This document shows, one piece after another, positions 47,991 through 60,415 of a stretch of DNA of 64,000 nt (positions are counted from its first letter, which is position 1; the number at the start of each line of letters is the position of its first letter). Source of the stretch: Echinococcus granulosus (lineage: Eukaryota > Platyhelminthes > Cestoda > Cyclophyllidea > Taeniidae); contig NW_020170421.1 of NCBI RefSeq assembly GCF_000524195.1, positions 472,336 through 536,335 of the forward strand, given 5' to 3'. Position numbers and translations under genes: made by a program. Under the pieces are notes generated by a model. It saw only the letters and a list, made by a program, of their open reading frames with translations. It did no database searches and was not told the DNA's origin.

Positions 47991-50869
47991 TGAAGTAAAG
48001 TCTATCTCCACCTTTCTCCTCTGTGATAACAAAGTCAATTTTATGCATTTATTTATGTATGCATTAAATATCACTTTACATTTCACTTCGTTCTTTTGAT
48101 GTCCTACTTTCATCCCTTTGCAGGAAAGAGGAAGTTTTAATTGAGAAGTCTGGGAGACGCAGCGATGCATGTCTTCCGTCATTTTTCAATTCTCTCTCCT
48201 AACATAAGCGGTGCTTGTGAGACCATTTTTCAATTTTTCTTTCCTTTTTTCATTAAGGTCTATAAATTCGAGAAATTGGCTTATCAACATCTTATAAAAT
48301 CCTCTATTTGTCGCATCTTAAAGAATTCCCTGGTTGATGATTTAGTCTGAAGTGTTTTATTACTCAAGACACCAGAGTTAGCATTATAGTAGAGCCACCT
48401 CGCATACTGAGACGGTAGTAGTCCAACTGACAAACCTATAAGGGCTTGTGTTGATTGATAGTCGGCTGCAATGGATGGGCATTATCTTGCCCATTTTAAG
48501 GTCAATGCGCCCGATTATCGCACCATCAGTACTCCGCTGGGGGGAGGAGGAGTTCAAATACCCATAGCCGTGACCATGTTAAAAGGCCGGCCGGCCAGTG
48601 GAGGACACATCTGCTGACTCAGCCGGCCACAGTCCCCTCAGTGGCCCCGTTTTCGACTCTGGCATCATCTTCACGCACACACACCCACACGGATACCTAT
48701 GCACACGCCTTTCCCCAATGTAAATAAACTTTGTGCCCTCTTGGGACGATCTGGTGGGCAAAGCGAAATGCCACAGTAGCCTCCTCCAAGTCTCCCCCTT
48801 AGTCCTATTAACTAACCACCGCGTGACAAATTTATGGGCAAAATGCAGTATTTTTTCCCTTCCTGTTTAAAAATGAATGAAACACAAGTAATCAAATGCC
48901 TTTCAATCCCGGACCTGGGTTGTCATCTATGACTAAAATGGCAAAAACAATTAAAAATTTAAAGCTAAATCTTTTTTAGAAATTCGCAAAAATAAAACAG
49001 GTAGGTCTAGTGATTGATCAACGATACTAGATACAGTGTCTACCACATCAATCAACGAGTAGGCTAGTTATTTATCTCTGTTTAGGAAAAGTGATGGATA
49101 AGCTGAGGTGGGGTCTAAAGGACTCTTGATTGACATATGCATTCAGGAGACACCTCATCTTGATTTGGCCTGGGGTACGCTGTGACGCATACTATAACCC
49201 CCTATTATCAACTTTTCCATCTACTACGATAATGACAGCTAGGTTGGGAGATGGGGGTGGTCGGGTACAAAACCCTTTTAACAGACTATTTCACAGCCTT
49301 GATGTCAAACATTCCACCTCTGAGTGGTGGAATAGTTCACAAAACAAAATTATTAAGTCAACGTTGTTCCCCTGCAATCCTAAAGAGTTAGGCCGGGGAA
49401 AATGGCATGGTGATGAAGACAAACATGAAACTTATTGGTTTTTGCATGAGAATTTTAACTGCTTTGTAAAGGACTAACACTCTGAGTGCCACCTTTTTAA
49501 GATTACATTGAAACACATTGCCAAATTTTTGAGGGTACAATTAATTTACGGTTAGCTTGCAAGGAATTGTTAATCTACAAGTTGACAGTTCTCTAAAAGA
49601 AATATTTAGACTGGGGTTTCAATTCGCTAGTTCACAGCAAGAAGTGCTGTAAGTTGGTCAAGTTTTAAACCACTGTACGTATATTTATTTAAATCTGGAT
49701 GGAAGGGATAAGTTTTATAGCAAAGAGAAATTCGCCTGTACTTTTTTGACAACAAGCGTGAGGCATAACAGTTACTGACGCTGCCAAGAGGGCTTTAATG
49801 CCACGGGTGAGAGGGTGTGTCTTGTAGCGCCCCTGGCGTTGCTTACCGGTCTGCATAATCCGTGGTGTCCGTCCCATGCGTCCCCCCAGCATTTGTAAGT
49901 GCTTGTAGCAGTATCACATTTAGCGACGTAAAAATAGAAGGAAAAATAGGATAGTTTAATTGGGGGAATTTTCATTAAGTAAGGAAGGGTAAAATGCCGT
50001 CGTTTGCTTTTTGGAAATTTCGATTATAGGCACGACTTTTTAGCTTCTTGATGAATTCAAAAATATGCAGAAAAGGGCCGAATTCTGCTCTTTAGACGTT
50101 TCGGGAATCTTTAAAAAAAGACGAGACAATTTTTGAGTGATGGCTATAACTTATGATTGTGGAAAGAACAGGGTTACGTGGATTGCGTGCTCAAGTCATC
50201 TAGCGTTGGCGAATTCGCCCGACGTCTTTTTGCTGACAGCTTGGAAAACAGCGATTTGAGTGCGCAAAATCCGTAATCTAGAGAGGGCGCTGAACAGTCA
50301 CAGCCGCCTGTACATTTGGAGGAAATCAGTTTTAAATATCCACAGCCTTATTTTAGTTCGACTTCTTCGCTCGCAATTTTTCTTTCCAATTTTAGCCCTT
50401 TAGATCGCACGAACAACGACCGGGTCGTGGCATGCATAGGCAGGGCTTCAAAACACCCAGAAGTACATGGTCACAAAAAAGACAAAAGTTTGGCCAGAAA
50501 TGGCATTTAAATATGCGGCAATTTGATTTTCTTGACACGAAGGTATGCAAGGGCCGTTAAAAAAGCAAAGGTTAAAGGGTCTTCGGGTGTGGCGCAGCAT
50601 TATTGTTGGATAAAATAAAAATAGCGTGTCATATGGATAGGAATTGGTCAATTCCAAATCAACCCATCAGGAACAAAATGAAAGAATTTCACTAAAATTA
50701 CTTAATAATAGAGCTTGTGAATTTTGAAGCCCAAGTCACGGCCCCCAGGAATGCCGTGTGACTTTAAATAGCAGAAATTTTCAACTTCTAGTAGGTTTTT
50801 CCAATTTTGGTGGAAGATGTGTGTTTTAGTTCAAAAAATGACTTTTTTAAACAACATCAGAATGGAATA
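47991..50869. other. Spacer without genes
   Basis: AT-rich spacer. A 12-bp palindrome GGCCGGCCGGCC lies at about 48584-48595 within a GC-rich patch (48580-48700) ending in CA repeats. No coding exon is supported. Confidence 0.5.
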
Positions 50870-51800
50870 CAACGCCCAAGACTTACTTTTAGAGGAAAGA
50901 AGACATAGCATTAGGGCAGGATACGTATTGCTGACCCACAGGAGGGCTGGGGAGCTACTGGTAAGGCCCGGAGTTAAACAATCAAAGTGTTACAGTCTCG
51001 TCTCCCTTTAAGCTTCGTCCCACCATCACAACGTAGGTGGTACTGTAAAAAGCACCCACGGACCAAATGAAAAGATATCTTACTGCAAAGTCACTGATCC
51101 ATCTTGACAACTCCGCCAAATCTGAAGTTGCATCCTTCTTGGTAGTTCTACTAAGAGCAATAGGAATGTTCACGTCAATATTTATGTTTATCGCTAATCG
51201 TCAAAACACTGGTCTAAAATCAGCCATTTAACAAAGGACAGGGTTTAAAATAGTTTCTTGAGGATTAAATTTCGTGCCTGCTCCTCTTTTTACACGTTGT
51301 TCTCCCTTTAGTACCCTCCCAGTCATATCCATTTGAGTTCTATCCAGTTAGTAAAGAGTTGGAGGAGGTATGGTGTGTTCGCCTCCTAGAAATCCTCATG
51401 CAGGTACAGTCAAAAGCTCCGTGCTTAACTTTCCCAGATGGATCACGGACGGGAGCTAGTATTACTTTAATTGTTTGCATTCCTGTAGACTACGGCACTG
51501 AGTAGATGTTGGAAGTAGACGGTATTATCAACCCCTCTTTTGGGGGCTGCCACGTATTCCCCCATCCACTGTATATACTCTTCTTCCGTCTTGTTGAGGT
51601 TTAGTTTTTTGGAATGTAAATCAATGTAGCTGACCTTCTAGATCGGGTTCGTTTTTGCTACCAACAATATAGCGCCCCAAGCCTTCCTTGGACAAGAAGG
51701 AAGGCATAACACTAGACCATAAAATAAAGTACTAGGGTACAGAGGATTTGAAGGGGCCTAGGGGAAGTACAAAGACCGAGCCGTTCAGTGCCTTCATGAC
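50870..51800 (-). mobile_element. Miniature LTR element with both LTRs, minus orientation
   Basis: LTR-core copies at about 50887-50965 (GAAGACATAGCATTAGGGCA, TACGTATTGCTGACCC) and about 51664-51780 (CCAAGCCTTCCTTGGAC, GGCATAACACTAGACC), 790-800 bp apart. A pyrimidine tract (TCTCGTCTCCCTTTAAG) follows the first at about 50994, and a decayed primer-binding-site complement (TTGCTACCAA) precedes the second. Interior matches the 44340 and 46985 copies. Confidence 0.65.
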
Positions 51801-52864
51801 CAAAACGATCGGTTAAACAAAGCGTTACACGGATATCTTCCAGTACAAACTAATTCAAAAATGTTTGTACCAATGAGGTACTTTAATTAGTTTAAAGTGA
51901 TTTCCGGAGATGGATAAATAAAGTTCATTTTTTTTGAGAGATTTAGAATCTATCTTAATGCATTTATGCAAAAAAGTGAACAACTAAATTTACAGAAAAA
52001 ATTGATCTGTTGATATGTGGACATTAGTCTAAGCAAAAAGCTCAAAGCCCTTTTATTTGGCATTTTGGGTCTCGGAGTGAAAATCGACAGCCACATCCAA
52101 CAAAAGATTTGCTCTACCTAAGATTATGCTCCTCACAAATTCAAACTGGGATCACCTTACACCACTTTTAGTGTCTCGAACTAAATCATCTGTCTGAGAC
52201 ACAATGCAGACAGTTAACTCAAACTAATGAGGAATACATGTCACACATGTGTGACACCATTTGGGTACATGCTACACGTGAGACATTAAGTACGTAGGTA
52301 GACTGTAAGAGAATATTTCCAATCTGCTTTAGTGCCAATGAATCAATGCTTATTCAAACGGTCGCGTTTTTATATTTTAACTATCATTTTAAAGACATTG
52401 CCCCCGAGTATTTTTGTCCATTAGTTTTTATGTGGATTTAAAATAGAAATAGAACCTACAGTAGCTCATATCCTTAGACACATTTGTAAAAGCAGACAGC
52501 ACCAAGTGGACTTACAAACGTGTGGTGCGCGAACTTTTTTGAATCATGAACAGGCCTTAGGACCGAGTGAATCACACCGAGGGTGGAAAACGCAGCCCTT
52601 TAATTAATTAGCGCACTGCCACAGAAACCGATGTCGGGAAAAAATCTGACACAAAGGTCGGAAGTGCCTTCAACACGAAGCTTTTTAAGACGGTCAGCAT
52701 TGTGTGGCGCGTAAGCATAGATAGAAAGTGCCTTCTCTCCCAAAAGGAACACATTTGGCATGGGGTGTCTTCAAGCTAGGGAAAAGGATTTTCAGTCATC
52801 AAACGTCAGTGTGAAGGCGTTTCTTTGCTGATTGACTAATCAAACTTGTATGGAAACCATAAGA
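51801..52864. other. Spacer with an 18-bp perfect palindrome
   Basis: AT-rich, no gene seen. TGTCACACATGTGTGACA at 52239-52256 equals its own reverse complement. Confidence 0.55.
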
Positions 52865-53840
52865 AAGCCACTGAAATAAAGATGAGGGGATATTTCCTAT
52901 CATTTTCACTGTTTGCTTAACTCATCATTTTGGCTTCGTTTCTGTACCTTCATAGGTGGAATGGCCTCCGGGCCATCCCAATAGGCCTCAGTCCTTGTAT
53001 ACGTCGATAATGCATATTGTCATCCATCGTCTTCAGGGAAGCCTCGGGAATCTTCATTGGTGGCAACGGGTTGCAAACCCGATTCTATAGGACACCCACC
53101 CTCGTTTCTATTTCGGAATGCTGAACATTAATGTGACGGAAGACGGCCGTGTGCTGCGGGTGGGAGAATTGGTGGCGATTCGCAACAGAAGGACTAAAAA
53201 TGATGCCTACCTTCTGCAACTATCCCAGTTCTGTATTCTACAGGAATGCTATTAACAACTGAAGCGGCACTAGTTGTGTCTGTGAACCACTTGGAAAAGT
53301 TCGGAAAGAAGCTGTCTACGGCACCTGTCTAAAGATGTCAATGAAGTCAACAGACGATACCTCCTCCACCTCTCCACCAGGTAAATAGAACCGAGACAGG
53401 TATGTGCCTGGGCTGCACCGAAGTGAAGACATCGCGGCTAGGGGAAACAGATGCAAAGACCTACTTTTACGAAACTATTTAAATTCAATTCCTCATTAAA
53501 TGTTCATACTACCAACGTTGCACATGGGTGATGGCCGGCGCATTTTCCCTTCTTCCGGTAGAATTTCCAAACAGTACAAAACTCCAGATCCGGTAAAATG
53601 GCCAAGAGGGATCAGCGACGTTGCAATCATATATCTTCGCCGCCGGTGCTTTTCCTTGTTGCACTAACTACGCGGTGATGGCTGACGTGGGAGGTTGACC
53701 AAGGGAAGCACCAGATACAACGCTCAGAGGGAGAGGGTCGGGGGACTATTTAATGATCTGATAATTTGACAACTCTTCGGTTCGGTTTCAGAGCTCTTCG
53801 GGTAATTTTAGCAGTTCCTCAGCCTTTTTACATCGGCTTT
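52865..53840 (+). mobile_element. Miniature LTR element, plus orientation
   Basis: The 5' LTR ends at CA 53055-53056 after ATCGTCTTCAGGGAAGCC. One spacer base is followed by the primer-binding site TGGTGGCAACGGG at 53058-53070. The interior (to about 53725) aligns with the copies at 56461 and 59573, sharing GTGCTGCGGGTGGGA-like and CTCCTCCACCTC stretches. A purine tract at 53726-53745 (CAGAGGGAGAGGGTCGGGGG) adjoins a decayed 3' LTR start. There is no pol-like frame. Confidence 0.7.
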
Positions 53841-54469
53841 AGTAAAAGAAATTCTTAGGAGGCTTGGAATTATTTAATTTGCCTCATCTACGACAAGATT
53901 AAGTAGCCAAAATAAGTAATTTGTGCCTATTTTCGCTCTACAGTGCCGTGGTGCTAAATCAGAAGCAAATCATTGCTAGAGTGGTGAGGATTTGTGCGTT
54001 CCGATTGAGGAAAACAAGTCTTGTAACCGTAAAAAATTATTCACCCAAGGCGTTGTAGTAATACTTTTCGGGCACTTGAACAACTGTTGTCGACAGGTAG
54101 TCACACGGTGGCTACCCCACTGCTGCATGGCTCCAACTTGGACACGGCCAACTAAGTAATTTGTTAGGCACAACTTTGGGGATTTCAACAACCATGTTTA
54201 TTCATCATAGACTTGTATTTCTGTACAAAAGCTGATAAGATGCAACATTTTGCATCAATTTAATTATTACATTTTAAGATGGTATAAGTTAGTTTGATCG
54301 CAATGATAGAGATATGCTAAATACACGATATTCAGAAGATATTTAGACCATTGACTGAACTCAAAATGTCTTTTTTATTGGTAACAGTAAATGCAAATAT
54401 ACTTCGCATTGGATGAATGGAATATCCTGGCGTTATTCTGCATTGAATGCCATCCCAGTTAATTTTTGC
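53841..54469. other. Spacer, nothing recognised
   Basis: AT-rich sequence between two LTR-element remnants. A minus-strand frame of 71 codons has no recognisable features. Confidence 0.45.
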
Positions 54470-54900
54470 CTTAACTTCAGCTCCCGTGACTTCTCCGATG
54501 ACGAAAGGTGACACAATACTCTGACAGAATAGGTACTGTCGACCCAAAAAAGGGCCTGGAAGCTGCCACGATGACCTGGAGGCTAGGCCTTCCAGCGGAA
54601 GTACAATCGCGGAGACCCCAGTGCTCTTGGAACTGAAATGAAGCGTTGAAAGAATAATCAAAGTACAACATAATAAGGCTCCCCTTTCCTCGTTTGAGCG
54701 GCGTCCTCGACGCTCCCCGGTCAACCTCCCCCTTGCGCCATCACAATGTGGCCGATGGTGTAAGGAAAACACCCTTCAACCAACCGTTCCAGTCAGCAAA
54801 TTTTTTGTACAAATGAGACGCTATCTGACTGCAACGTCAATGATCTCTCGGCAATTCTGCGGAATCTAAAGGTACAATGACGGAGCCCTATGTGCTCCGT
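54470..54900 (-). mobile_element. Truncated miniature LTR element, minus orientation
   Basis: LTR core at about 54475-54610 (GACGAAAGGTGACACAATAC, TAGGTACTGTCGACCC, GACCTGGAGGCTAGGCC), then a pyrimidine tract near 54680 and interior sequence matching 47220-47340 (GGTCAACCTCCC, CGCTATCTGACTGCAACGTC). It stops near 54900 without the second LTR. Confidence 0.6.
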
Positions 54901-56264
54901 TACCAGAACCAAGGGTTAAGAAAGCAATTAAAGCATTCCAAAATCACTGCTAGCAAAAAACAATTTAAATTTTGAGGACGTTAAGGCACACAGATCTATG
55001 ACATTTTAGTATGATTTAGACTCTGCATCCAACGAAGACGGTACCAAATGGATTTGCAAAAGAATCTCTGCTTTCTCGGCATTCTGGTAGTCTAATCCAC
55101 ACTGACACCGGGAGGAACAGTTGGGCACGTCGATCTAAGCAGGGTGCGAATCATTCGAATGCTTATTTCTCACACCTCTAAATTACACTTTTCCCCTACA
55201 AAGTCGAAAGTCAAAGCCAAGTTGACGGGTATCACCCTCAGATGTCATTCGGACTGTGATTCACGGTGTCACGGTAGGTGGAAAAAATATTTTTGCAAGT
55301 ACGCCATGTTTGGGGAATACTTCACTCAAAAATGGGGCAAACGTTTCATTATCGCCGGACTAGGTGATGGGTACAGGAGTAAGGGGGCGATAAATTGCGT
55401 TTTTATCGTCAAAAGGGATCTCTCCAAGGGCATTATCACGGAACCATTACGCTGATTATTTTAAGGCCTTGCATGCCATAACAAACGCCAATGTTTAGGC
55501 TTCAGCACCATTTCACAGCTTTAAAAACCCTCAATCTATGTGCCCTTACGACTAACTAGACCCAAAATTCATTTCTCCATTTCTCCACAACACAAAACTT
55601 ACCATATTGTGTGTTCATTTTTGATGGAAAATTGCCTCCTAGTAAGGGGGTTTTTCGAAACAACTCCTCCTTTTTTAAAAAAATGATTGACAAAAAACTA
55701 AAAGCGTACAAAGGAATGCACAAAATCATTGAGTAATGGAGGCGACTTGGATGAACCAATAATTCATTTCTCCCTCTTCCACTATTCGGGGATTGGGGGA
55801 AATTCACTTTTGACTCTTAACAGAGTGGGTGGGCTGAATGATAAAACGACGATAAGACGCTTCTTCCCCTTCGTCCGGTAAACACAGTCTGTGGGATGGC
55901 TGAATCAATCGAAATACAAGTACACTCCATTTTTTTGTCCTCTCTTCTCAGAAAGTGGAGAAAGAGAGGTTGGCGTATCCCCATTCATCCACTCACTCAT
56001 TCAGTTGAAGTCGCTTACACCAGTGGACGCATACACCCACTTTTCCATTCACTAACAGGATTTGGAATAAATAATTAAAGCAGAGCTTTTGTAAAATTTT
56101 CATTGAAAAACAATCGTTGTTTACTTGATGTTATCAAATCTGGTTATTTATGTGTTAAATAAATAGTAAGTAGAACAACTTTCTAACCTTCCGGTTATGG
56201 AGGCGCTAGATGCAGTTTCGAAATAGCAAATTAACAAGGCTTAACCGAATACTAAAGATAGAAG
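54901..56264. other. Spacer without genes
   Basis: AT-rich spacer. A 103-codon plus-strand frame at 55144-55455 shows no signal peptide, domain or splice support and is not called. Confidence 0.45.
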
Positions 56265-57180
56265 TGTGATACCTCGCCTGTCTCTTTGACTCCTCATGGT
56301 GATTAAACGAACACTGAAGAACGTGGTCATTATACTTCTGCCCGGCAGTATGGCCTCTGGGTCATGTCAGTAGGCCTTCCTTAACTCCCCTGTACACCAA
56401 CAATTCAAATTCTGCCCCCTTATTTAATCTTTATGTATACAGGAAATTCGGAAAGCGAATCCGATCCCACAAGATAACAAAACCGATTTCTTTTACTGTG
56501 CGCTAAAACTTAACGCGACAGAAAAGGGACATGTGCTGCGGAGGGGGGGATCTGTGAAGATCCCAAAATAGAAAGGTTGAGAATGACGTCTATCTTTGGC
56601 AACTACCCCAGTCCCGTGTTCCAACGGAATGCAAGCAGCAAATGAAAAGACACTGGCCATGGTTGTGGTCCATCTGGAAAGGTTGAGGGGTGGGCATCTA
56701 TTGTACCTGTATAAAGATACCAATTAAGAAAACACGCGAAACCTCCTCCACCTCCCTACACTTTGATAGAACCCAGATAAATATGGCTGGGTAGCAGTGA
56801 AGTTGAAATAAGTCTATACGAAACTATGCTTAACCCCGTCCTTTTTTGAATGGCTCTGCCTATAGGCCAGTGTTCCTACGGCCAGTGACGGGCATACGTA
56901 ATGACCACCACAATCCCCTTTTCCCACTACAATTTCTCAGATGGGACAAAATCCAGATATAGAAGAATTGCTGAGAGCAATCAGTGACGCTGCAGTCAAG
57001 TATCTCCTCAATTTTTTAGAACTTCGACGGTTGGCGCGTTTGGCTTGTGAGGATATTTATACAGCACCGATTACGTTATAATGGCCGAGGCGGAAGGTTG
57101 ACCAAGACAAGCGCCGGAAACGAGGCTCAGTAGTCCTAAATTCCCCACTATTATATAATTTCACTGGGTGAGTCAATTAC
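56265..57180 (+). mobile_element. Miniature LTR element, plus orientation, decayed 3' end
   Basis: 5' LTR about 56265-56460: starts TGTGATACC, contains GGCCTCTGGGTCATGTCAG and ends in a decayed GAAAGCGA. The interior (56461 to about 57140) parallels the 53057 and 59573 interiors: ACATGTGCTGCGGAGG, GAATGACGTCTATC, CCTCCTCCACCTCCC, ATGGCCGAGGCGGAAGGTTG. The 3' LTR is fragmentary. Confidence 0.6.
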
Positions 57181-57742
57181 TTACTTTTAGGCGGAACGAA
57201 TCCCTTCTCACTTAACTCTACAACGCCATTTTCTAAATGGAATTTGTTGCACTTAATGTTAATCTCCCGACTGACAAACAAAAAAAATAACATTTTGAAA
57301 ATGCGCACATTCAGCACGCAATTTTGGCATCTGTCCTCTGCAGCGGCTTTGTTGTTGAAACCACTAGCGCAATGTTCACAAGCTGTTAAGAGTTCCATTC
57401 CCGTTCCCACTAGCAAACAAACTGTCGTCTCCGCCCCCCCTCTCCCAAATTAATGTACATTCTTGATTTGAGGAATGCCAATTTAGCTCTGATTCACAGC
57501 TGCATTCTGCAGTTCAAATAGTTAAAGGATCAAATGTTGGATTGTACTGCCTGTAGAATGTGCTGAAGTGGAAGGGGTCCGTGTGCCCACTTTGAATCGG
57601 ACTTGGCCAAATTTTCTCCAGTATTCAAGCCATTGAACGACTTTTAACAATACTTCATAAAAAGTGCTATTTTTCTCGCCTCTAAAGCCCGTCATCATTC
57701 AAAGTACTCAAAATTGGAGAAAATAACAAAGTTTGAAAACGG
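57181..57742. other. Spacer, nothing recognised
   Basis: AT-rich sequence between two LTR insertions; no exon or repeat identified. Confidence 0.45.
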
Positions 57743-57933
57743 TGCAATATATTATTTGTTCAACTTCCAGTTTTTGGCAACCTTCCACTTAAGGGCTCCA
57801 CCATTGTACCTCCGCTGAGAGGACTGGCCTTTGAGCCATGGCAGTAGCCCTCAAGCCCTTCTGTATGTCGGCAACACATATTCAGCCATGGTTTTGTCTT
57901 CTTATGCCTTTAGAAAAGTCTTGGAGCTCTACA
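57743..57933 (+). mobile_element. Degenerate solo LTR, plus orientation
   Basis: 191 bp from TGCAATATATTATTTG to GAGCTCTACA, with the diagnostic core GGCCTTTGAGCCATGGCAGT and TTTTGTCTTCTTATGCC. No primer-binding site or interior follows. Confidence 0.65.
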
Positions 57934-59399
57934 AACTGAGCTATAATGATTTGCAAATGTCTTATTTGGTTCAAAATGGAGTGGAGAAACCTCGAGGTGA
58001 TGGTTTGACTTGTAAACGTTGTAAATGAATCAATTGCACTTCAATACCTGCATCTTGTGTATATTTACGGTATACTGAGTCCTTCCTTCACAAACCAGAT
58101 TATTTAGGGATGATGATAGCAAACCTCGGGGTAAAGGGTATGCTTAACAGAAATCGTAAAAAAAGGGACAGGGGTACATTTCGGCTTAAAAATCTCGTTT
58201 TTACATCGTGTCAATGATAGTACAACTTAGTAAATAAAAAGATTTGTATAATGTTTCAGTGTTAGTGGTAATATCCAGGTGAGTTGGATGTGCACCACCA
58301 TATAGATGGGGTCCAGAAACTGCAGCACAAGTGGACACTTTGGCTGGCTGAATTTGACCAATTTGCGCCACCACTGAAAGTGCGCACCAACATCAACACC
58401 AACACTCTGGTTCGTTCGCCAAATGTCGCCTTTTGGCAATTGAATTATGGGTAGAAGGGGACGATCACAAGTGGTGGCGGTGGCGATGGTGGCGGTGATG
58501 GTACGTGGCCAGATCAAACGACCAATCTTTTGCGTTGGCATAAAGGACTGTCGTTAATGTAATTTGTAAGTGGGAGATCCAAAAAAGTGTTTCACCGAAT
58601 ACAAATGTTCCTTCATTGTGTAATGAATCCTCAATTAGGAATAAACGTGCAGCACAATACATTAACAAGGGTTCAGAGATTGTACAACCGGAAGGCAAAA
58701 AATAAACAGACGGACATTTGTGAAAGTATCATCAGGCATTAAAGTCAAATGGACTCAAGAGTTCCCTTTACCACTCCTGGGCTGTTTCTAATCTTTATGA
58801 TGTTTGGGTCAGAGTTGAGAACCACCCGATTAGCGGAGCATCTGTTGGCAGAATTAACGTACACACAAAAAAACCACAATCAAATCTAAAAATACCCTCC
58901 AAGCACACACAAACACACTTTGGAGATAGACAGAGAGTCAACCACTTCCCACTGAATGGCGCGCAGTAATGACATACACGCACGGTGAGAGAGGGAGAGG
59001 CGTTTGTTGTCGTTTGGACCACGATCACTGCAAATCAGATAGGAATTACCAGGAGGAAATAAATAGACACAAGTGGCTGCCGTGGCAGGCCATGTGGTGG
59101 CTTTACCCAAGATCCCACAATGTTCTCTTTCTTCCTCTTCGATTGAGCAGAGGGGAATGGACTGCAAGAAAGCTCCAGAGAGAAGTGTACAAGGTGTCAC
59201 TTGAAAAGATTAAATCATGGTAACAACAAGTCCACCTTAAACTTTCAATTGTATTTGTGCTCAGTTACTTTTAGGCTGTGAAATAGGGCATTTAGAGGTG
59301 AGAAGAATAACATTGTTTATAAATGATTAACTATACAAAACATGGCGTTCGGCATTAAAAACAAAATCAAAATTGCCACTTGGAGATGTAATTTGACAA
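57934..59399. other. Spacer without genes
   Basis: No exon supported. A GGTGGCGGTGGCG-type imperfect repeat is present near 58474-58500, and a CACAC tract near 58900. Frames here are unremarkable. Confidence 0.45.
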
Positions 59400-60415
59400 C
59401 TTGACTATGGGCACTGCTTTGTGACGGCAAACATGGCCTATGTTGTAAGGTTCAGTGGACGCAGGCCAAATCAGCACTCGCCAACGCCTGTTTCACTGAC
59501 TGACTGGAAGTATTCTGCACAATTTTGGTCTAAAAATTTCTTTCCTTTTCAGAAAAGTCTTAAAGCGATACACTGGTGACAGCGGGAAGCTAACACAACC
59601 CTAAAGACTATCTACCCTGGTTCCTATTCCTGAATGCTAAAGCTTAACGCAACGTAGGTGGGGCATATGCCGCGGATGGGATAACCTGCCACTACACCTA
59701 ACAAAGGAGGTGAGGATGACGTCTACCTCCTACGAATGCCCCTGTCCCGTGCTCTGCAAGAATGCTATTAATTGCTAAAATAACACTGGCCGTGAAGCAT
59801 CTTCAAACGTTTTTTACCGAGTTGTCTAGGGTACCTGTATGAAGGTGTCAAGTAGATGAATATGCAATATCTCCTCCAGATAGATATGGATGGACAGCAC
59901 TGAGGTGAGAACAAAGGGGCAAAGCAGAACAGGCGTGATTCCATACCTTCACAAAACCACGTTAAATCCCGTCCTTCATTGTTTGGCTCTACTTTGAAGT
60001 TAGTGTTTCTACGACTAGCTCTGGACACGCGTGATGGCCAGCACATTCCCCTGTCCCAAAACTCCAGGTCTGGTAGGATAGCCAAGTGGAATTAGTGACT
60101 GCTATCAAGTATCACCTCAGTTCCATGAAAGTTCAGTGATTGGTATGGTTGACTCGTGAATATTTCCTTACAGCACCGACTACCTTATAATGTCTGACGC
60201 GGAAGGTTGAGGAAGAGGAGGGTCGAGGATGACGTTTAAAAGAGCAGAGAGGGGCTATGTAATACTTTAAATTTGTGTTTAACTCTCCGCAGTTGTAGCT
60301 TTTCTGGGTGAGCTGACCTTCGGGTCATACCAGCAGCTCCAAGCCCTTTTGCCATCAAGCATACATATTCTGCTCGAGTGTTGTGTCTTCTTTTGTCATC
60401 ACCAACGTTTCAACA
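59400..60415 (+). mobile_element. Miniature LTR element, plus orientation, with primer-binding site, purine tract and 3' LTR
   Basis: A decayed 5' LTR (left edge uncertain) ends at CA 59571-59572. After one spacer base, TGGTGACAGCGGGA (59574-59587) matches the primer-binding site of the 53-kb copy. The roughly 670-bp interior ends in a purine tract (AAAAGAGCAGAGAGGGG, about 60238-60254), and the 3' LTR starts TGTAATAC at 60258 and ends near 60415, with ATACATATTCTGCTCGAG and TTGTGTCTTC. No protein-coding capacity is visible. Confidence 0.7.

Noticed and set aside
55144..55455. 103-codon plus-strand frame in the spacer
   Set aside because: No domain, signal peptide, codon-usage support or splice context; consistent with chance.
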